This document shows positions 1 to 8,318 of a stretch of DNA of 64,000 nt, one piece after another. Both the position numbers and the translations under genes were made by a program. Positions within the stretch are counted from its first letter, which is position 1. Each line of letters begins with the position of its first letter. This DNA is from CAZEQJ01 sp964514385. Lineage in GTDB: Bacteria > Bacteroidota > Bacteroidia > Cytophagales > Cyclobacteriaceae. The DNA lies in NCBI GenBank assembly GCA_964514385.1, contig CAZEQJ010000002.1:133746-197745 (forward strand), given 5' to 3'. The notes beneath the pieces are model-generated. The model was not told the DNA's origin. It saw nothing but the letters and a program-made list of their open reading frames with translations, and searched no databases.

Positions 1-684
1 AATAAGAACAATCAGAAAATCCTCGTAGTGGACGACGAAGAGGATATCGTCGAGCTGTTGGAGTATAACCTTAAAAAAGAGGGGTACGCCGTCAAAACAG
101 CTACAGATGGAGCTAAAGCTGTAGAAATTGCGAAAGGCTTTGACCCTGACCTGATCCTGCTTGATATCATGATGCCACATCAGGATGGAGTGGAAACCTG
201 CCGTCAGATCAGAGAAAATCAGGAGCTTAACCACACCTATGTTATATTTCTAACAGCCCGGTCTGAAGAATATTCCGAAATCGCAGCTTTTGATGTGGGA
301 GCAGATGACTACATTACAAAGCCTATAAAGCCAAGAGCTTTGATGAGCCGTATCAATGCGCTGTTCAGACGCGACAACAAGAAAAAGTCCAGCAACAGTA
401 AGATAAAGATCAATGATCTGGTCATCGATAAGACCAGCTACACGGTTACCCTCAAAAACGATAATGTAACCCTTCCGAAAAAGGAATTTGAGCTCCTTTA
501 TTTTCTTGCTCAAAATCCCGGGAAAGTATTCAGCAGGGACGAGCTGTTGCAGAATATCTGGGGGTCAGATGTATATGTGCTGGCACGGACGGTAGATGTA
601 CATATCCGGAAAGTACGGGAGAAAATAGGAGAGGGCTATATTCGTACGGTCAAGGGTGTGGGCTATAAATTCGAGATTGAGTAA
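1..684 (+). CDS. OmpR/PhoB-family response regulator (5' end outside window)
   Basis: DNA-binding response regulator of a two-component system. The frame is open from base 1 and the receiver's first strand (ILVVDDEED) is already in progress, so a few N-terminal codons lie upstream; the GTG at 28 is inside that strand and is not a start. Counting from base 1, the acidic pocket is residues 11-15, the phosphoacceptor Asp is residue 55 (LLDIMMP) and the conserved Lys sits in TKPIKP. A winged-helix C-terminal domain follows, ending VRTVKGVGYKFE-like as in PhoB/OmpR. The kinase gene starts 10 bases downstream, so the two are a cognate pair. The stimulus cannot be read from sequence; phosphate is only one possibility. 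Confidence 0.93.
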   Translation, partial: NKNNQKILVVDDEEDIVELLEYNLKKEGYAVKTATDGAKAVEIAKGFDPDLILLDIMMPHQDGVETCRQIRENQELNHTYVIFLTARSEEYSEIAAFDVGADDYITKPIKPRALMSRINALFRRDNKKKSSNSKIKINDLVIDKTSYTVTLKNDNVTLPKKEFELLYFLAQNPGKVFSRDELLQNIWGSDVYVLARTVDVHIRKVREKIGEGYIRTVKGVGYKFEIE

Positions 685-694
685 AGGACAATAA

Positions 695-1762
695 ATGAAT
701 TCAAGGGGTATATCGCTTCTTCTCGCAGTATCTATTGCTCTTGTTACCGGTGCCTTTCTTTCGCTGGTATCACAATCAGAAGTGTTGATTATTATCCTGG
801 CAGTACTCATTTCGGGATCGGTGAGCTACCTCCTCATATTTACTACGCTGGAGTTTTTGATATTCAGGGACATTCAACGCATCTATGAAATGTTGAATAA
901 TATGGCCCGTGATGATTACAGCTTCGCCTCTTTGACACATAAAAGCTGGTTTCATCCCCTGACAAAAGTTAACAAGGAGATTTACCGATATGCAGAGATC
1001 AAGCAGAAAGAAATCGATGAGCTTAAAAAGCTGGAGATATTCCGTCGCGAATTTATCGCTGACGTGAGTCATGAGTTGAAAACGCCTATTTTTGCTGCTC
1101 AGGGATTTATCCATACCCTCATGGATGGCGCCGTGAAGGATAAAACGGTGCGCACCAAATTCCTGAAAAAAGCGGCTAAAAGCCTTGATGGTCTGGATTT
1201 ATTAGTTCAGGATCTCCTTGTGTTGTCGCAAATGGAATCGGGGGACATCAGGATGCAGATGGAAACTGTAGATATCACCACGCTGATACAGGAAATGTAC
1301 GACCAGATGGATGTGAAGGCGGAGAAGAAGAATATTAGTGTCAAGTTGCCCGATCCTGAACAAAAAATATATGTCACGGCTGACAAGAAACGTATTTTTC
1401 AGGTATTGATCAATTTGTTTAGTAACGCAGTGAAATACACCCGCAAGGGAGGTGAAATTCGTATTGATCTGGCAATTGGTGACAACAGGGTGCACGTAAC
1501 AGTAACAGATAATGGCGAGGGCATCGGCAAAGAACATCTCAACCGTATCTTCGAAAGGTTTTACCGTGTAGAAAAAAGCCGGAGCAAAGACTGGGGAGGC
1601 ACGGGACTGGGGCTTGCCATCGTAAAGCATATAGTAGAGGCTCATAACAGCAGAGTACAGGTGGCAAGCTCACCGGGCAAAGGATCGTCCTTCAGCTTTT
1701 CACTCGAACGCGCCCCAACTCCTGAGATATTGGTAAAGGAAGAAATGGAAATGGATGCCTAA
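695..1762 (+). CDS. Sensor histidine kinase, PhoR-like
   Basis: Membrane histidine kinase partnering the regulator just upstream. Two hydrophobic segments (about residues 5-27 and 31-55) anchor the N-terminus with almost no periplasmic loop, so it probably senses a membrane or cytoplasmic partner rather than a soluble ligand. The H-box ADVSHELKTP places the phosphorylated His at residue 126. The N-box (NLFSNAVKYT), G1 (DNGEGIG), F-box (FERFYRVEKSR) and G2 (GGTGLGLAI) are all present, so the ATPase domain looks intact. No PAS domain is seen. The last 8 bases overlap the pseudouridine synthase gene, indicating a shared transcript. Confidence 0.92.
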   Translation: MNSRGISLLLAVSIALVTGAFLSLVSQSEVLIIILAVLISGSVSYLLIFTTLEFLIFRDIQRIYEMLNNMARDDYSFASLTHKSWFHPLTKVNKEIYRYAEIKQKEIDELKKLEIFRREFIADVSHELKTPIFAAQGFIHTLMDGAVKDKTVRTKFLKKAAKSLDGLDLLVQDLLVLSQMESGDIRMQMETVDITTLIQEMYDQMDVKAEKKNISVKLPDPEQKIYVTADKKRIFQVLINLFSNAVKYTRKGGEIRIDLAIGDNRVHVTVTDNGEGIGKEHLNRIFERFYRVEKSRSKDWGGTGLGLAIVKHIVEAHNSRVQVASSPGKGSSFSFSLERAPTPEILVKEEMEMDA

Positions 1763-2462
1763 ACATTTTTCTTCTCTCATTATCGTGGATGAAGAGGATT
1801 ATTGTATTATCAATAAGCCCTCAGGGTATGCGACACTCATGGATCGCCATGAACACCTAAGCCTGCAATTGCTTGCTGAACGACATGATGCCCGATTAAA
1901 AGCAGTCCATCGTATCGATAAAGATACTACCGGCCTGCTGCTTTATGCCAGAAGCCCTGAGGCACACCGACATTTTTCCCTTCAATTCGAAAACAGGAAG
2001 GTACATAAAGTATATCATGCATTAGCTGACGGCATCCATCAATTTGAAAATGAAGTGATCGATGACCCTATAGAGGTCTTGTCAACGGGCATTGCCAGGC
2101 TGTCACGTCAGGGTAAAGATGCCAAAACGATCATCAATACAATCAGAGCCTACCGCACACATACTTTGCTGGCGTGTGAGCCTGTAACAGGTCGTCTTCA
2201 CCAGATAAGGGTACATCTTGCCGGCCGAAAGGCACCACTTGCCGGGGATACTATGTACGGTGGTATGCCGTTTTTACTTTCACGGATCAAGCGCAACTAT
2301 CATATTGGAAAATATGAGGAAGAGATACCGGTGATTCAACGATTTGCCCTCCATGCACGCGAACTCCACTTTACCGATCTCCGTGGAGAGGAAATCCATA
2401 TCGAAGCCCCATACCCTAAAGATTTCAAAGCGGCGCTTAATCAGCTGGAAAAGAATAATTAA
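1755..2462 (+). CDS. RluA-family pseudouridine synthase
   Basis: Converts uridine to pseudouridine in structured RNA (rRNA or tRNA). The family signature HRIDKDTTGLLLY places the catalytic Asp at residue 55. The conserved TGRLHQIRVHL motif occurs in the C-terminal half, followed by AGDTMYG. At 235 residues it is a short member with no N-terminal S4 domain, closer to RluA-type than to RluD-type enzymes. The ATG overlaps the kinase stop by 8 bases. The exact RNA target cannot be deduced. Confidence 0.88.
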   Translation: MPKHFSSLIIVDEEDYCIINKPSGYATLMDRHEHLSLQLLAERHDARLKAVHRIDKDTTGLLLYARSPEAHRHFSLQFENRKVHKVYHALADGIHQFENEVIDDPIEVLSTGIARLSRQGKDAKTIINTIRAYRTHTLLACEPVTGRLHQIRVHLAGRKAPLAGDTMYGGMPFLLSRIKRNYHIGKYEEEIPVIQRFALHARELHFTDLRGEEIHIEAPYPKDFKAALNQLEKNN

Positions 2463-2464
2463 AG

Positions 2465-2496
2465 TTTGGATAAACCATAATATTACTCTACTTTTG
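2465..2496 (+). promoter_or_regulatory. Bacteroidota-type promoter for rplM operon
   Basis: TTTG at 2465-2468, a 20-base spacer, then TACTTTTG at 2489-2496, matching the -33 TTTG and -7 TAnnTTTG pattern known for Bacteroidota primary sigma promoters. It lies directly before the ribosomal protein operon. This is the clearest promoter of this type in the window. Confidence 0.75.
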
Positions 2497-2537
2497 TGTC
2501 CCTTTTCGCGGGGAACCATAAAAAAGTATATTAAGAC

Positions 2538-2981
2538 GTGGATACATTAAGTTATAAAACTATTTCAGCAAATAAGAACACAGTAGACAAGAAGTGGGTA
2601 TTGATAGATGCCGACGGAAAGACACTGGGAAGGCTGATGAGCAGGGTTGCAGTTATAGTGAGAGGCAAGCATAAGCCCGGATTTACGCCCCACGTGGACT
2701 GTGGTGACAATGTGATCATTATCAACTCAGATAAGATTCACCTTACCGGCAATAAGTGGTCGGATAAAGTTTATGTTCGTCACACAGGATTTCCAGGAGG
2801 TCAGCGTACTACCTCAGCAAAGGAAATGTACAACAAGTCATCTCGTCTGCTGATAGAAAGTGCACTTCGTGGTATGTTGCCAAAAAACAAACTGGGAAGC
2901 AAGCTGTTCCACAATGTATTCATTTATGAAGGGTCTGAACATCCACATCAGGCTCAGAATCCTACTGAAATAAAACTTTAA
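2538..2981 (+). CDS. rplM: 50S ribosomal protein L13
   Basis: Large-subunit ribosomal protein that binds 23S rRNA early in assembly. The full 147-residue length and the conserved WVLIDADGKTLGRL, HTGFPGG and MLPKNKLG segments identify it. The start is GTG at 2538, giving MDTLSYKT, the N-terminus usual in Bacteroidota; no in-frame ATG fits better. It is the first gene after a strong promoter and is followed 8 bases later by rpsI, the standard pairing. Confidence 0.97.
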   Translation: MDTLSYKTISANKNTVDKKWVLIDADGKTLGRLMSRVAVIVRGKHKPGFTPHVDCGDNVIIINSDKIHLTGNKWSDKVYVRHTGFPGGQRTTSAKEMYNKSSRLLIESALRGMLPKNKLGSKLFHNVFIYEGSEHPHQAQNPTEIKL

Positions 2982-2989
2982 TATTATAC

Positions 2990-3376
2990 ATGAGCGTGGT
3001 TAATACTACAGGTCGAAGAAAAACATCAATTGCCCGTGTTTACATGACACCGGGTAAGGGCGAGTTCATCATCAATGAAAAGAAATTGGAGGATTATTTC
3101 CCTTTTCAGGTACACCAGTTTATCGCCCTTCAGCCTTTTGATGTGCTGGACAAACGAAACGAGTTTGATGTAAAGATCAATGTTAAGGGTGGCGGACCAG
3201 GTGGTCAGGCAGAAGCTATACGACATGGTATTACACGTGCGCTCGTAACGATTGATGAAGAGTTTAAGCCTGCATTGAAGAAAGAAGGCTTTACCACCCG
3301 TGATCCCCGCATGGTGGAACGTAAAAAATACGGTAGAAGAAAAGCAAGAAGAAGATTCCAGTTTAGTAAACGATAA
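2990..3376 (+). CDS. rpsI: 30S ribosomal protein S9
   Basis: Small-subunit protein whose C-terminal tail reaches the P-site tRNA. TGRRKTSIARV near the N-terminus, GGGPGGQAEAIRHGI in the middle and the basic C-terminus ending QFSKR are all diagnostic. Length is 128 residues, normal for the family. It sits between rplM and rpsB and is presumably cotranscribed with both. Confidence 0.97.
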   Translation: MSVVNTTGRRKTSIARVYMTPGKGEFIINEKKLEDYFPFQVHQFIALQPFDVLDKRNEFDVKINVKGGGPGGQAEAIRHGITRALVTIDEEFKPALKKEGFTTRDPRMVERKKYGRRKARRRFQFSKR

Positions 3377-3385
3377 TCCCGAGAA

Positions 3386-4150
3386 ATGTCAGTTGCAGTA
3401 GACTACAAAGAATTATTAAATGCAGGTGTTCATTTTGGTCACCTGACCCGTAAATGGGATCCCAGGATGGCTCCATATATTTTCATGGAGAAGAATGGTA
3501 TCCATATCATAGATCTTAACAAGACCATTGCCTGTTTTGAAGAAGCAGCTGATGCTGTACGACCTATCATTAAGTCAGGTCGTAAGATCATGTTCGTAGC
3601 GACAAAAAAGCAGGCGCAGGAGATCGTGACGAGGGAAGCTAAAAAATTAGGTATGCCATATGTTACCCACAGGTGGTTGGGTGGTATGCTTACCAATTTC
3701 ACCACAATCCGAAAATCCCTTAAGAAACTTTCCTCAATTGATAAGTTGATGAAAGAAGAGGCCTTTCTTGAGCTGAACAAAAAGGAAAGGCTGATGAAAA
3801 CCAGGGAAAGAGATAAATTGAATATGGTACTGGGAGGTATATCAGACCTCACACGTTTACCTGCCGCACTTTTCGTTGTGGATGTGAAGAGAGAACATAT
3901 TGCCATCGCTGAAGCACAGAAATTAAACATTCCTGTGTTTGCACTTTGCGATACCAACTCAAATCCCGACGTTGTGGATTACCCTATCCCGGGTAACGAT
4001 GACGCTTTCAAAAGTGTGGATATCATTCTGAGCAAGTTTTCAGCAGTGATAGAAGAAGCATTGCAGGAAAGAAGGGTAGAGAAGGAAGAAAGCAAACTCG
4101 CAGAGGAGGAAGAAGCCAAACGTCAGGCTGACCTCGCGGAAAACGAATAA
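3386..4150 (+). CDS. rpsB: 30S ribosomal protein S2
   Basis: Small-subunit protein needed for S1 binding and late 30S assembly. GVHFGHLTRKWDPRM, HRWLGGMLTNF and the C-terminal CDTNSNPD motif identify it. The last 30 or so residues are a charged Glu/Lys tail, common in Bacteroidota S2. It follows rpsI by 9 bases, and a strong hairpin at 4174-4210 separates it from tsf. Confidence 0.97.
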   Translation: MSVAVDYKELLNAGVHFGHLTRKWDPRMAPYIFMEKNGIHIIDLNKTIACFEEAADAVRPIIKSGRKIMFVATKKQAQEIVTREAKKLGMPYVTHRWLGGMLTNFTTIRKSLKKLSSIDKLMKEEAFLELNKKERLMKTRERDKLNMVLGGISDLTRLPAALFVVDVKREHIAIAEAQKLNIPVFALCDTNSNPDVVDYPIPGNDDAFKSVDIILSKFSAVIEEALQERRVEKEESKLAEEEEAKRQADLAENE

Positions 4151-4173
4151 AAATCAAAATGATTTCATAATAT

Positions 4174-4210
4174 AAATTGAACATTGGGATGATCCTGATG
4201 TTCAATTTTT
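4174..4210 (+). terminator. Intrinsic terminator after rpsB
   Basis: A perfect 11-bp stem (4174-4184 with 4198-4208) is followed by a T-run. It sits between rpsB and tsf and should end or attenuate the rplM-rpsI-rpsB transcript. Confidence 0.7.
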
Positions 4211-4238
4211 GTTTCTGGACAGTGTTAACATATTATTT
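4208..4238 (+). promoter_or_regulatory. Possible tsf promoter
   Basis: TTTG at 4208-4211, a 19-base spacer and TATTATTT at 4231-4238 give a partial match to the Bacteroidota pattern. A separate tsf promoter is expected because a terminator lies just upstream. The -7 box is imperfect. Confidence 0.35.
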
Positions 4239-4260
4239 AACGTAAATTAATTTTAAAAAA

Positions 4261-5094
4261 ATGGCTGCAATAAGTGCTAAGGAAGTAAATAAACTGCGTC
4301 AGATGACAGGTGCCGGTATGATGGACTGCAAAAAGGCATTGGTAGAAGCTGACGGTGATTTTGATAAAGCGATAGAAATACTTCGCAAAAAAGGTCAGAA
4401 AGTGAGTCAGTCACGAGCCGATCGTGAAACTACCGAAGGAGCAGTATTTATTCAATCAAATGATGACCAGACGGCTGCTACGCTTATTGCCCTGTCATGC
4501 GAAACAGATTTTGTGGCCAAGAATGAGGATTTTCAGAAATTTGGTCAGCAGATATTGGAAATTGCCTATAACCACAAGCCGGCAGATACCGATGCATTAC
4601 TAAGCCTCCCTTTTGACGATATCACAGTAGGTGAAAAGGTAACTGAAATGGTAGGTAAAATCGGCGAAAAAATCGAAATATCTGCCTACCTCAATATGGA
4701 AGGCGAAAAAGTAGTTTCCTATATCCATGCCGGGAGCAAACTTGGCGTATTGCTGGCGTTGAAGAATGTTGATGGTGCTGAAGTAGAAGATGCCGGTCGT
4801 GATGTTGCCATGCAGATCGCTGCCATGAACCCAGTAGCACTGGACAAAGACGATGTAGACGAAGCTACCATACAGCGTGAGATCGAAATCGGTAAAGATC
4901 AGGCCCGTCAGGAAGGTAAACCTGAAGATCTGTTGGAAAAAATTGCCATGGGTAAACTGAACAAGTTTTACAAAGAAAATACACTGTTGAATCAGCAGTT
5001 CGTAAAGGATAATTCGTTAAGTATTTCGCAATATCTTGATGGAGTGAAGAAGGGACTCACTGTAGCTGAGTTCAAACGTGTTTCAGTTGGTTAA
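4261..5094 (+). CDS. tsf: Elongation factor Ts
   Basis: Guanine nucleotide exchange factor that recycles EF-Tu-GDP to EF-Tu-GTP. The N-terminal UBA-like segment carries the signature LRQMTGAGMMDCKKAL, and the core follows with CETDFVAKNEDF. Length is 277 residues, normal for Bacteroidota. The gene is flanked by terminators on both sides (4174-4210 and 5117-5146), so it may be a separate transcription unit from rpsB despite the usual rpsB-tsf pairing. Confidence 0.96.
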   Translation: MAAISAKEVNKLRQMTGAGMMDCKKALVEADGDFDKAIEILRKKGQKVSQSRADRETTEGAVFIQSNDDQTAATLIALSCETDFVAKNEDFQKFGQQILEIAYNHKPADTDALLSLPFDDITVGEKVTEMVGKIGEKIEISAYLNMEGEKVVSYIHAGSKLGVLLALKNVDGAEVEDAGRDVAMQIAAMNPVALDKDDVDEATIQREIEIGKDQARQEGKPEDLLEKIAMGKLNKFYKENTLLNQQFVKDNSLSISQYLDGVKKGLTVAEFKRVSVG

Positions 5095-5116
5095 TTGATA
5101 TTCTTCATCGATATTT

Positions 5117-5146
5117 AAAGGGTTGGCCTCAGGTCAGCCCTTTTTT
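5117..5146 (+). terminator. Intrinsic terminator after tsf
   Basis: A nine-pair stem GGGTTGGCC/GGTCAGCCC (two wobble pairs) with a TCA loop is flanked by A residues and followed by six T. It ends one base before the ATG of the next gene, so that gene's mRNA must start elsewhere or arise by read-through. Confidence 0.75.
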
Positions 5147-5620
5147 ATGGATACCTTTTTTATTATACTTTCTTTCATTTTTGTACTTATAGGTATCGCC
5201 GGCAGCTTTTTGCCTGTCATACCCGGGCCCCCAGTCGCCTATCTGGGTCTTATTTTTATTCAGCTGACAGAAAAATATGCTTACAGTGCCCGGTTTTTAT
5301 GGATCTATGGTATTACCATGGCTTTAATTACATTACTGGATTACCTCGTGCCCATATATGGTACAAAACGGTTGGGTGGCACTAAAGCAGGCTTTCGTGG
5401 TAGTGCCGTTGGGTTAATAGTCGGATTATTTTTTGGACCTCCAGGTATAATCCTGGGACCCTTGGTAGGTGCTTTTCTTGGAGAGCTTGCGTCAGGCCAA
5501 AGCAATGAAGTAGCTATAAAGAGTGCACTCGGTTCATTTATTGGATTTCTGGCCGGAACAGTCATAAAATCAGGTTATGGTGTGGTAGTGCTCTATCAGG
5601 TGATAGTAAAGATCGTCTGA
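5147..5620 (+). CDS. DUF456 family membrane protein
   Basis: Small, very hydrophobic, glycine-rich inner-membrane protein of about 157 residues with four or more predicted membrane segments. The pattern GIAGSFLPVIPGPPVAYLG near the N-terminus and the repeated GLFFGPPGIILGPLVGAFLGE stretch are typical of DUF456; the biochemical role is unknown. A longer frame beginning at TTG 5123 exists, but those bases form the tsf terminator stem, so ATG 5147 is the better start. Confidence 0.8.
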   Translation: MDTFFIILSFIFVLIGIAGSFLPVIPGPPVAYLGLIFIQLTEKYAYSARFLWIYGITMALITLLDYLVPIYGTKRLGGTKAGFRGSAVGLIVGLFFGPPGIILGPLVGAFLGELASGQSNEVAIKSALGSFIGFLAGTVIKSGYGVVVLYQVIVKIV

Positions 5621-5719
5621 CCCCCGATATTTACCATTCAGAAATTATATTCGCTCCTTACATAAAATATTTAAACAACTGACGATCTGCAGCGTTTAGC
5701 CTGAGGTAAAACGCATTAA

Positions 5720-8203
5720 ATGAACAAACTTTTATTTGTATTAATTATATCTTTTCCTGCATATCTGGTGGCCCAACCAACAGGTTTTGGAGGAGGACAA
5801 GGAGCACCATCACAAATCACCGGCAAAGTACAGGGCGTGCTGGTAGACAGCCAGACAGGTGATCCGGTGTCATTCGCTACAATAGCTATTAAAAAACCAG
5901 GGTCCAACACACCGATTAACGGTATGGTAACTGGAGATGACGGTATATTTAAAATTGTGGGTCTTCCCCTGGGTGAACTGGATGTACAGATATCCTTTAT
6001 TGGGTATCAGACTATCACTAAAACTGTCGAACTTACAAAGGGAGAGCCTGACGTTGATATGGGAAGTGTGCAACTGATAAGTGATGCTGCAGAGCTGGAC
6101 GAGGTTGTCATATCCGGTGACCGTGAGATTGTTGAAAGTAAAATTGACCGTATAGTTTATAATGCTGAACAGGACATAGCCAATATGGGAGGTGATGCTA
6201 CCGATGTGTTGCGTCGGGCACCATTGCTAAGTGTAGACCTGGAAGGAAATGTATCGCTGCGTGGCAGCCAGAATGTGCAGATCATGATCAATGGTAAGCC
6301 CAGTGGCATGTTTGCAACTAACCCCGCTGACGCCTTAAAGGTAATACCCGCAGATAATATCAAAAGTGTTGAAGTAATCACCGCTCCGGGAGCGAAATAT
6401 GATGGGGAAGGAACTTCCGGCATTATCAACATTATCACAAAAAAGCAGACACCTCAGGGTTTTTCAGGTAATGTCGATGCCTCAGTCGGAACTCGCTCGA
6501 ACAGAGGTGTGCTGAATATAAATGCCGGCCGCGGCAGGTTTGGCATGAACGCCAGTGGTAGTACATATTTTAACTGGCCGCAAACAGGCTACTCCAACCT
6601 GTACAGCGAGCGCACCTTCGGTAATGTTACTACCATACAAACAGAAGAAGGTGAAAATATAAGCCAGCGCACCGGCTTTTTCACAAATGCCTCTGCTTAC
6701 TACGATGTGAATGCTTACAATAGCTTTACCAGTTCTTTCAGACTCAGAGGATTCAATTCCAATACAGATGGAGAATACTTTAATGAACTTATTGAGTCAG
6801 GGTATACAGAGACCTTTACGCGTATTACGGACAACCGCTCACTTCGAAGTGGTTATGAATGGACGATGGATTATATTAAAAAGTTTGCGGGACAGGAAGG
6901 TCGTGAGTTTAGCGTCTCTATCCGTCAGGATAGCGATATAAATGATACCAGGTCCAGCACGCAACGTGAGGAAGAGCAGGTAATAACGCAGGATTTTATC
7001 AACCAGAATGATGGCACCAACAGGGAAAATACATTGCAGGTTGACTATATTCATCCCTTTGGAGAATCAAAGATTGAACTGGGAGCAAAGGCTGTACTTC
7101 GTGATCTGCGAAGCATAACTGATTTTGATACCCTCGCAGCAGGTGGTATTTATGTCAATGACCCGCTACGCAGTAATGATTTCAGTTATGAACAGGATGT
7201 TTGGGCAGGCTATGCCTCATTAACCACAAAATTTCTCAAGACTTTTGGGTTGGTCGCAGGGGTGAGGTACGAGGCAACTGATATCTCGGGTGACGTAGTG
7301 AGTGATGCAGATAATGATTTTGAAAATTTTTATGGCAATGTGCTACCTTCCGTTATACTGAGCTATAATATCGGACGGGTCAATACGCTTAAAGCGAGTT
7401 ATAACCGACGTATTCAACGGCCCAGCCTGCGCTTTATCAACCCCTTCGTGGAGCAGGACAATAACCGGAACATCAGCTTTGGTAATCCTCTGCTTGCACC
7501 TGAGATAACCGATAATTATGACCTAAGTTTCAGTACTTTCAAAAGCGGAACAGCTATCAACGTGTCGGTATATTATCGTAATACAACCGATGTAATACAG
7601 AGTATTGTATCAGCCGAAGCCCTGCCAGGCGACAGTACCGGCACGCGCACGGTGACAACTTTTCAGAATATTGATCAGCAATCGGCTACAGGAACTGATC
7701 TCTTCGTTAGCAAAACATTATTTGATATCTGGACACTCAGAGGCGGCGTAAACCTGTCCTGGTTTCAGTCGTCCGGTCGTGTAGGAGAGGTACAGCTCAC
7801 TAACCGCTCTCTTCTGGGAAGCGGTAATTTTGGAAGCCAGCTTAAGCTCCCGGGAGATATCACAGTAGATGCCTTTGGCTTTTTCAGGAGTCCTCAGCAG
7901 ACAGTGCAGGGCACCAACACCTCATTTTATATATGGGGCATTGGTGCACGAAAAGAGTTATGGGATGGTCAGGGAAGCATCGGTCTTCGCTTTATCGAAC
8001 CTTTTGTACGGTACAAGCGCTTTTTTAATGAGGTAGAGTCACCTGCCCTCGTGCTAAACTCTGAAATAGGTATCCCTTTTCAGTCGTATGGGTTCAGCTT
8101 TAGTTATAAGTTCGGTAAGCTTGACTTCACTACGCGTCAGCGTCGCAGCAGGATCAACAATAATGATCAGCTGAATGGTGACGATGGCAGCTCGCAGTTT
8201 TAG
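5720..8203 (+). CDS. TonB-dependent-receptor-like outer membrane beta-barrel protein
   Basis: Predicted outer-membrane receptor of 827 residues. It has a signal peptide (about residues 1-18, ending VAQ), a carboxypeptidase-regulatory-like beta domain (about 33-118), a plug-type domain (about 130-230, with DVLRRAPLLSVD and the VQIMINGKPSG stretch) and a long C-terminal barrel rich in alternating aromatic strands. This layout matches the outer membrane beta-barrel protein family (OMP_b-brl_3) common in Bacteroidota. No SusD partner is adjacent, so it is not an obvious glycan-uptake SusC/D pair, and the substrate is unknown. Confidence 0.85.
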   Translation: MNKLLFVLIISFPAYLVAQPTGFGGGQGAPSQITGKVQGVLVDSQTGDPVSFATIAIKKPGSNTPINGMVTGDDGIFKIVGLPLGELDVQISFIGYQTITKTVELTKGEPDVDMGSVQLISDAAELDEVVISGDREIVESKIDRIVYNAEQDIANMGGDATDVLRRAPLLSVDLEGNVSLRGSQNVQIMINGKPSGMFATNPADALKVIPADNIKSVEVITAPGAKYDGEGTSGIINIITKKQTPQGFSGNVDASVGTRSNRGVLNINAGRGRFGMNASGSTYFNWPQTGYSNLYSERTFGNVTTIQTEEGENISQRTGFFTNASAYYDVNAYNSFTSSFRLRGFNSNTDGEYFNELIESGYTETFTRITDNRSLRSGYEWTMDYIKKFAGQEGREFSVSIRQDSDINDTRSSTQREEEQVITQDFINQNDGTNRENTLQVDYIHPFGESKIELGAKAVLRDLRSITDFDTLAAGGIYVNDPLRSNDFSYEQDVWAGYASLTTKFLKTFGLVAGVRYEATDISGDVVSDADNDFENFYGNVLPSVILSYNIGRVNTLKASYNRRIQRPSLRFINPFVEQDNNRNISFGNPLLAPEITDNYDLSFSTFKSGTAINVSVYYRNTTDVIQSIVSAEALPGDSTGTRTVTTFQNIDQQSATGTDLFVSKTLFDIWTLRGGVNLSWFQSSGRVGEVQLTNRSLLGSGNFGSQLKLPGDITVDAFGFFRSPQQTVQGTNTSFYIWGIGARKELWDGQGSIGLRFIEPFVRYKRFFNEVESPALVLNSEIGIPFQSYGFSFSYKFGKLDFTTRQRRSRINNNDQLNGDDGSSQF

Positions 8204-8257
8204 GTATTTGAAAAAGGAAAGAGTAGGATAGCTTTGGTCAGAATTAAATCTAATCTG

Positions 8258-8288
8258 TTGGTTCTGGCGTAAATCATAAGTAGATTTC
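8258..8288 (+). promoter_or_regulatory. Possible promoter of the DUF4139 gene
   Basis: TTG at 8258-8260, a 20-base spacer and TAGATTTC at 8281-8288 (one mismatch to TAnnTTTG) lie 30 bases before the ATG at 8319. Confidence 0.35.
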
Positions 8289-8318
8289 CTTTATAATCAT
8301 TTCTAACCGGAACTGCTG

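Noticed and set aside
2344..2550. Small frame spanning the end of the pseudouridine synthase gene and the rplM promoter
   Set aside because: It overlaps a real gene in another frame and covers the rplM promoter; no recognisable product.
3439..3957. Long antisense frame across rpsB
   Set aside because: It is a shadow of a strongly conserved ribosomal protein gene and shows no family motif.
5123..5146. In-frame TTG start for the DUF456 protein at 5123
   Set aside because: Those bases form the second half of the tsf terminator; ATG 5147 directly follows it and begins the hydrophobic N-terminus.
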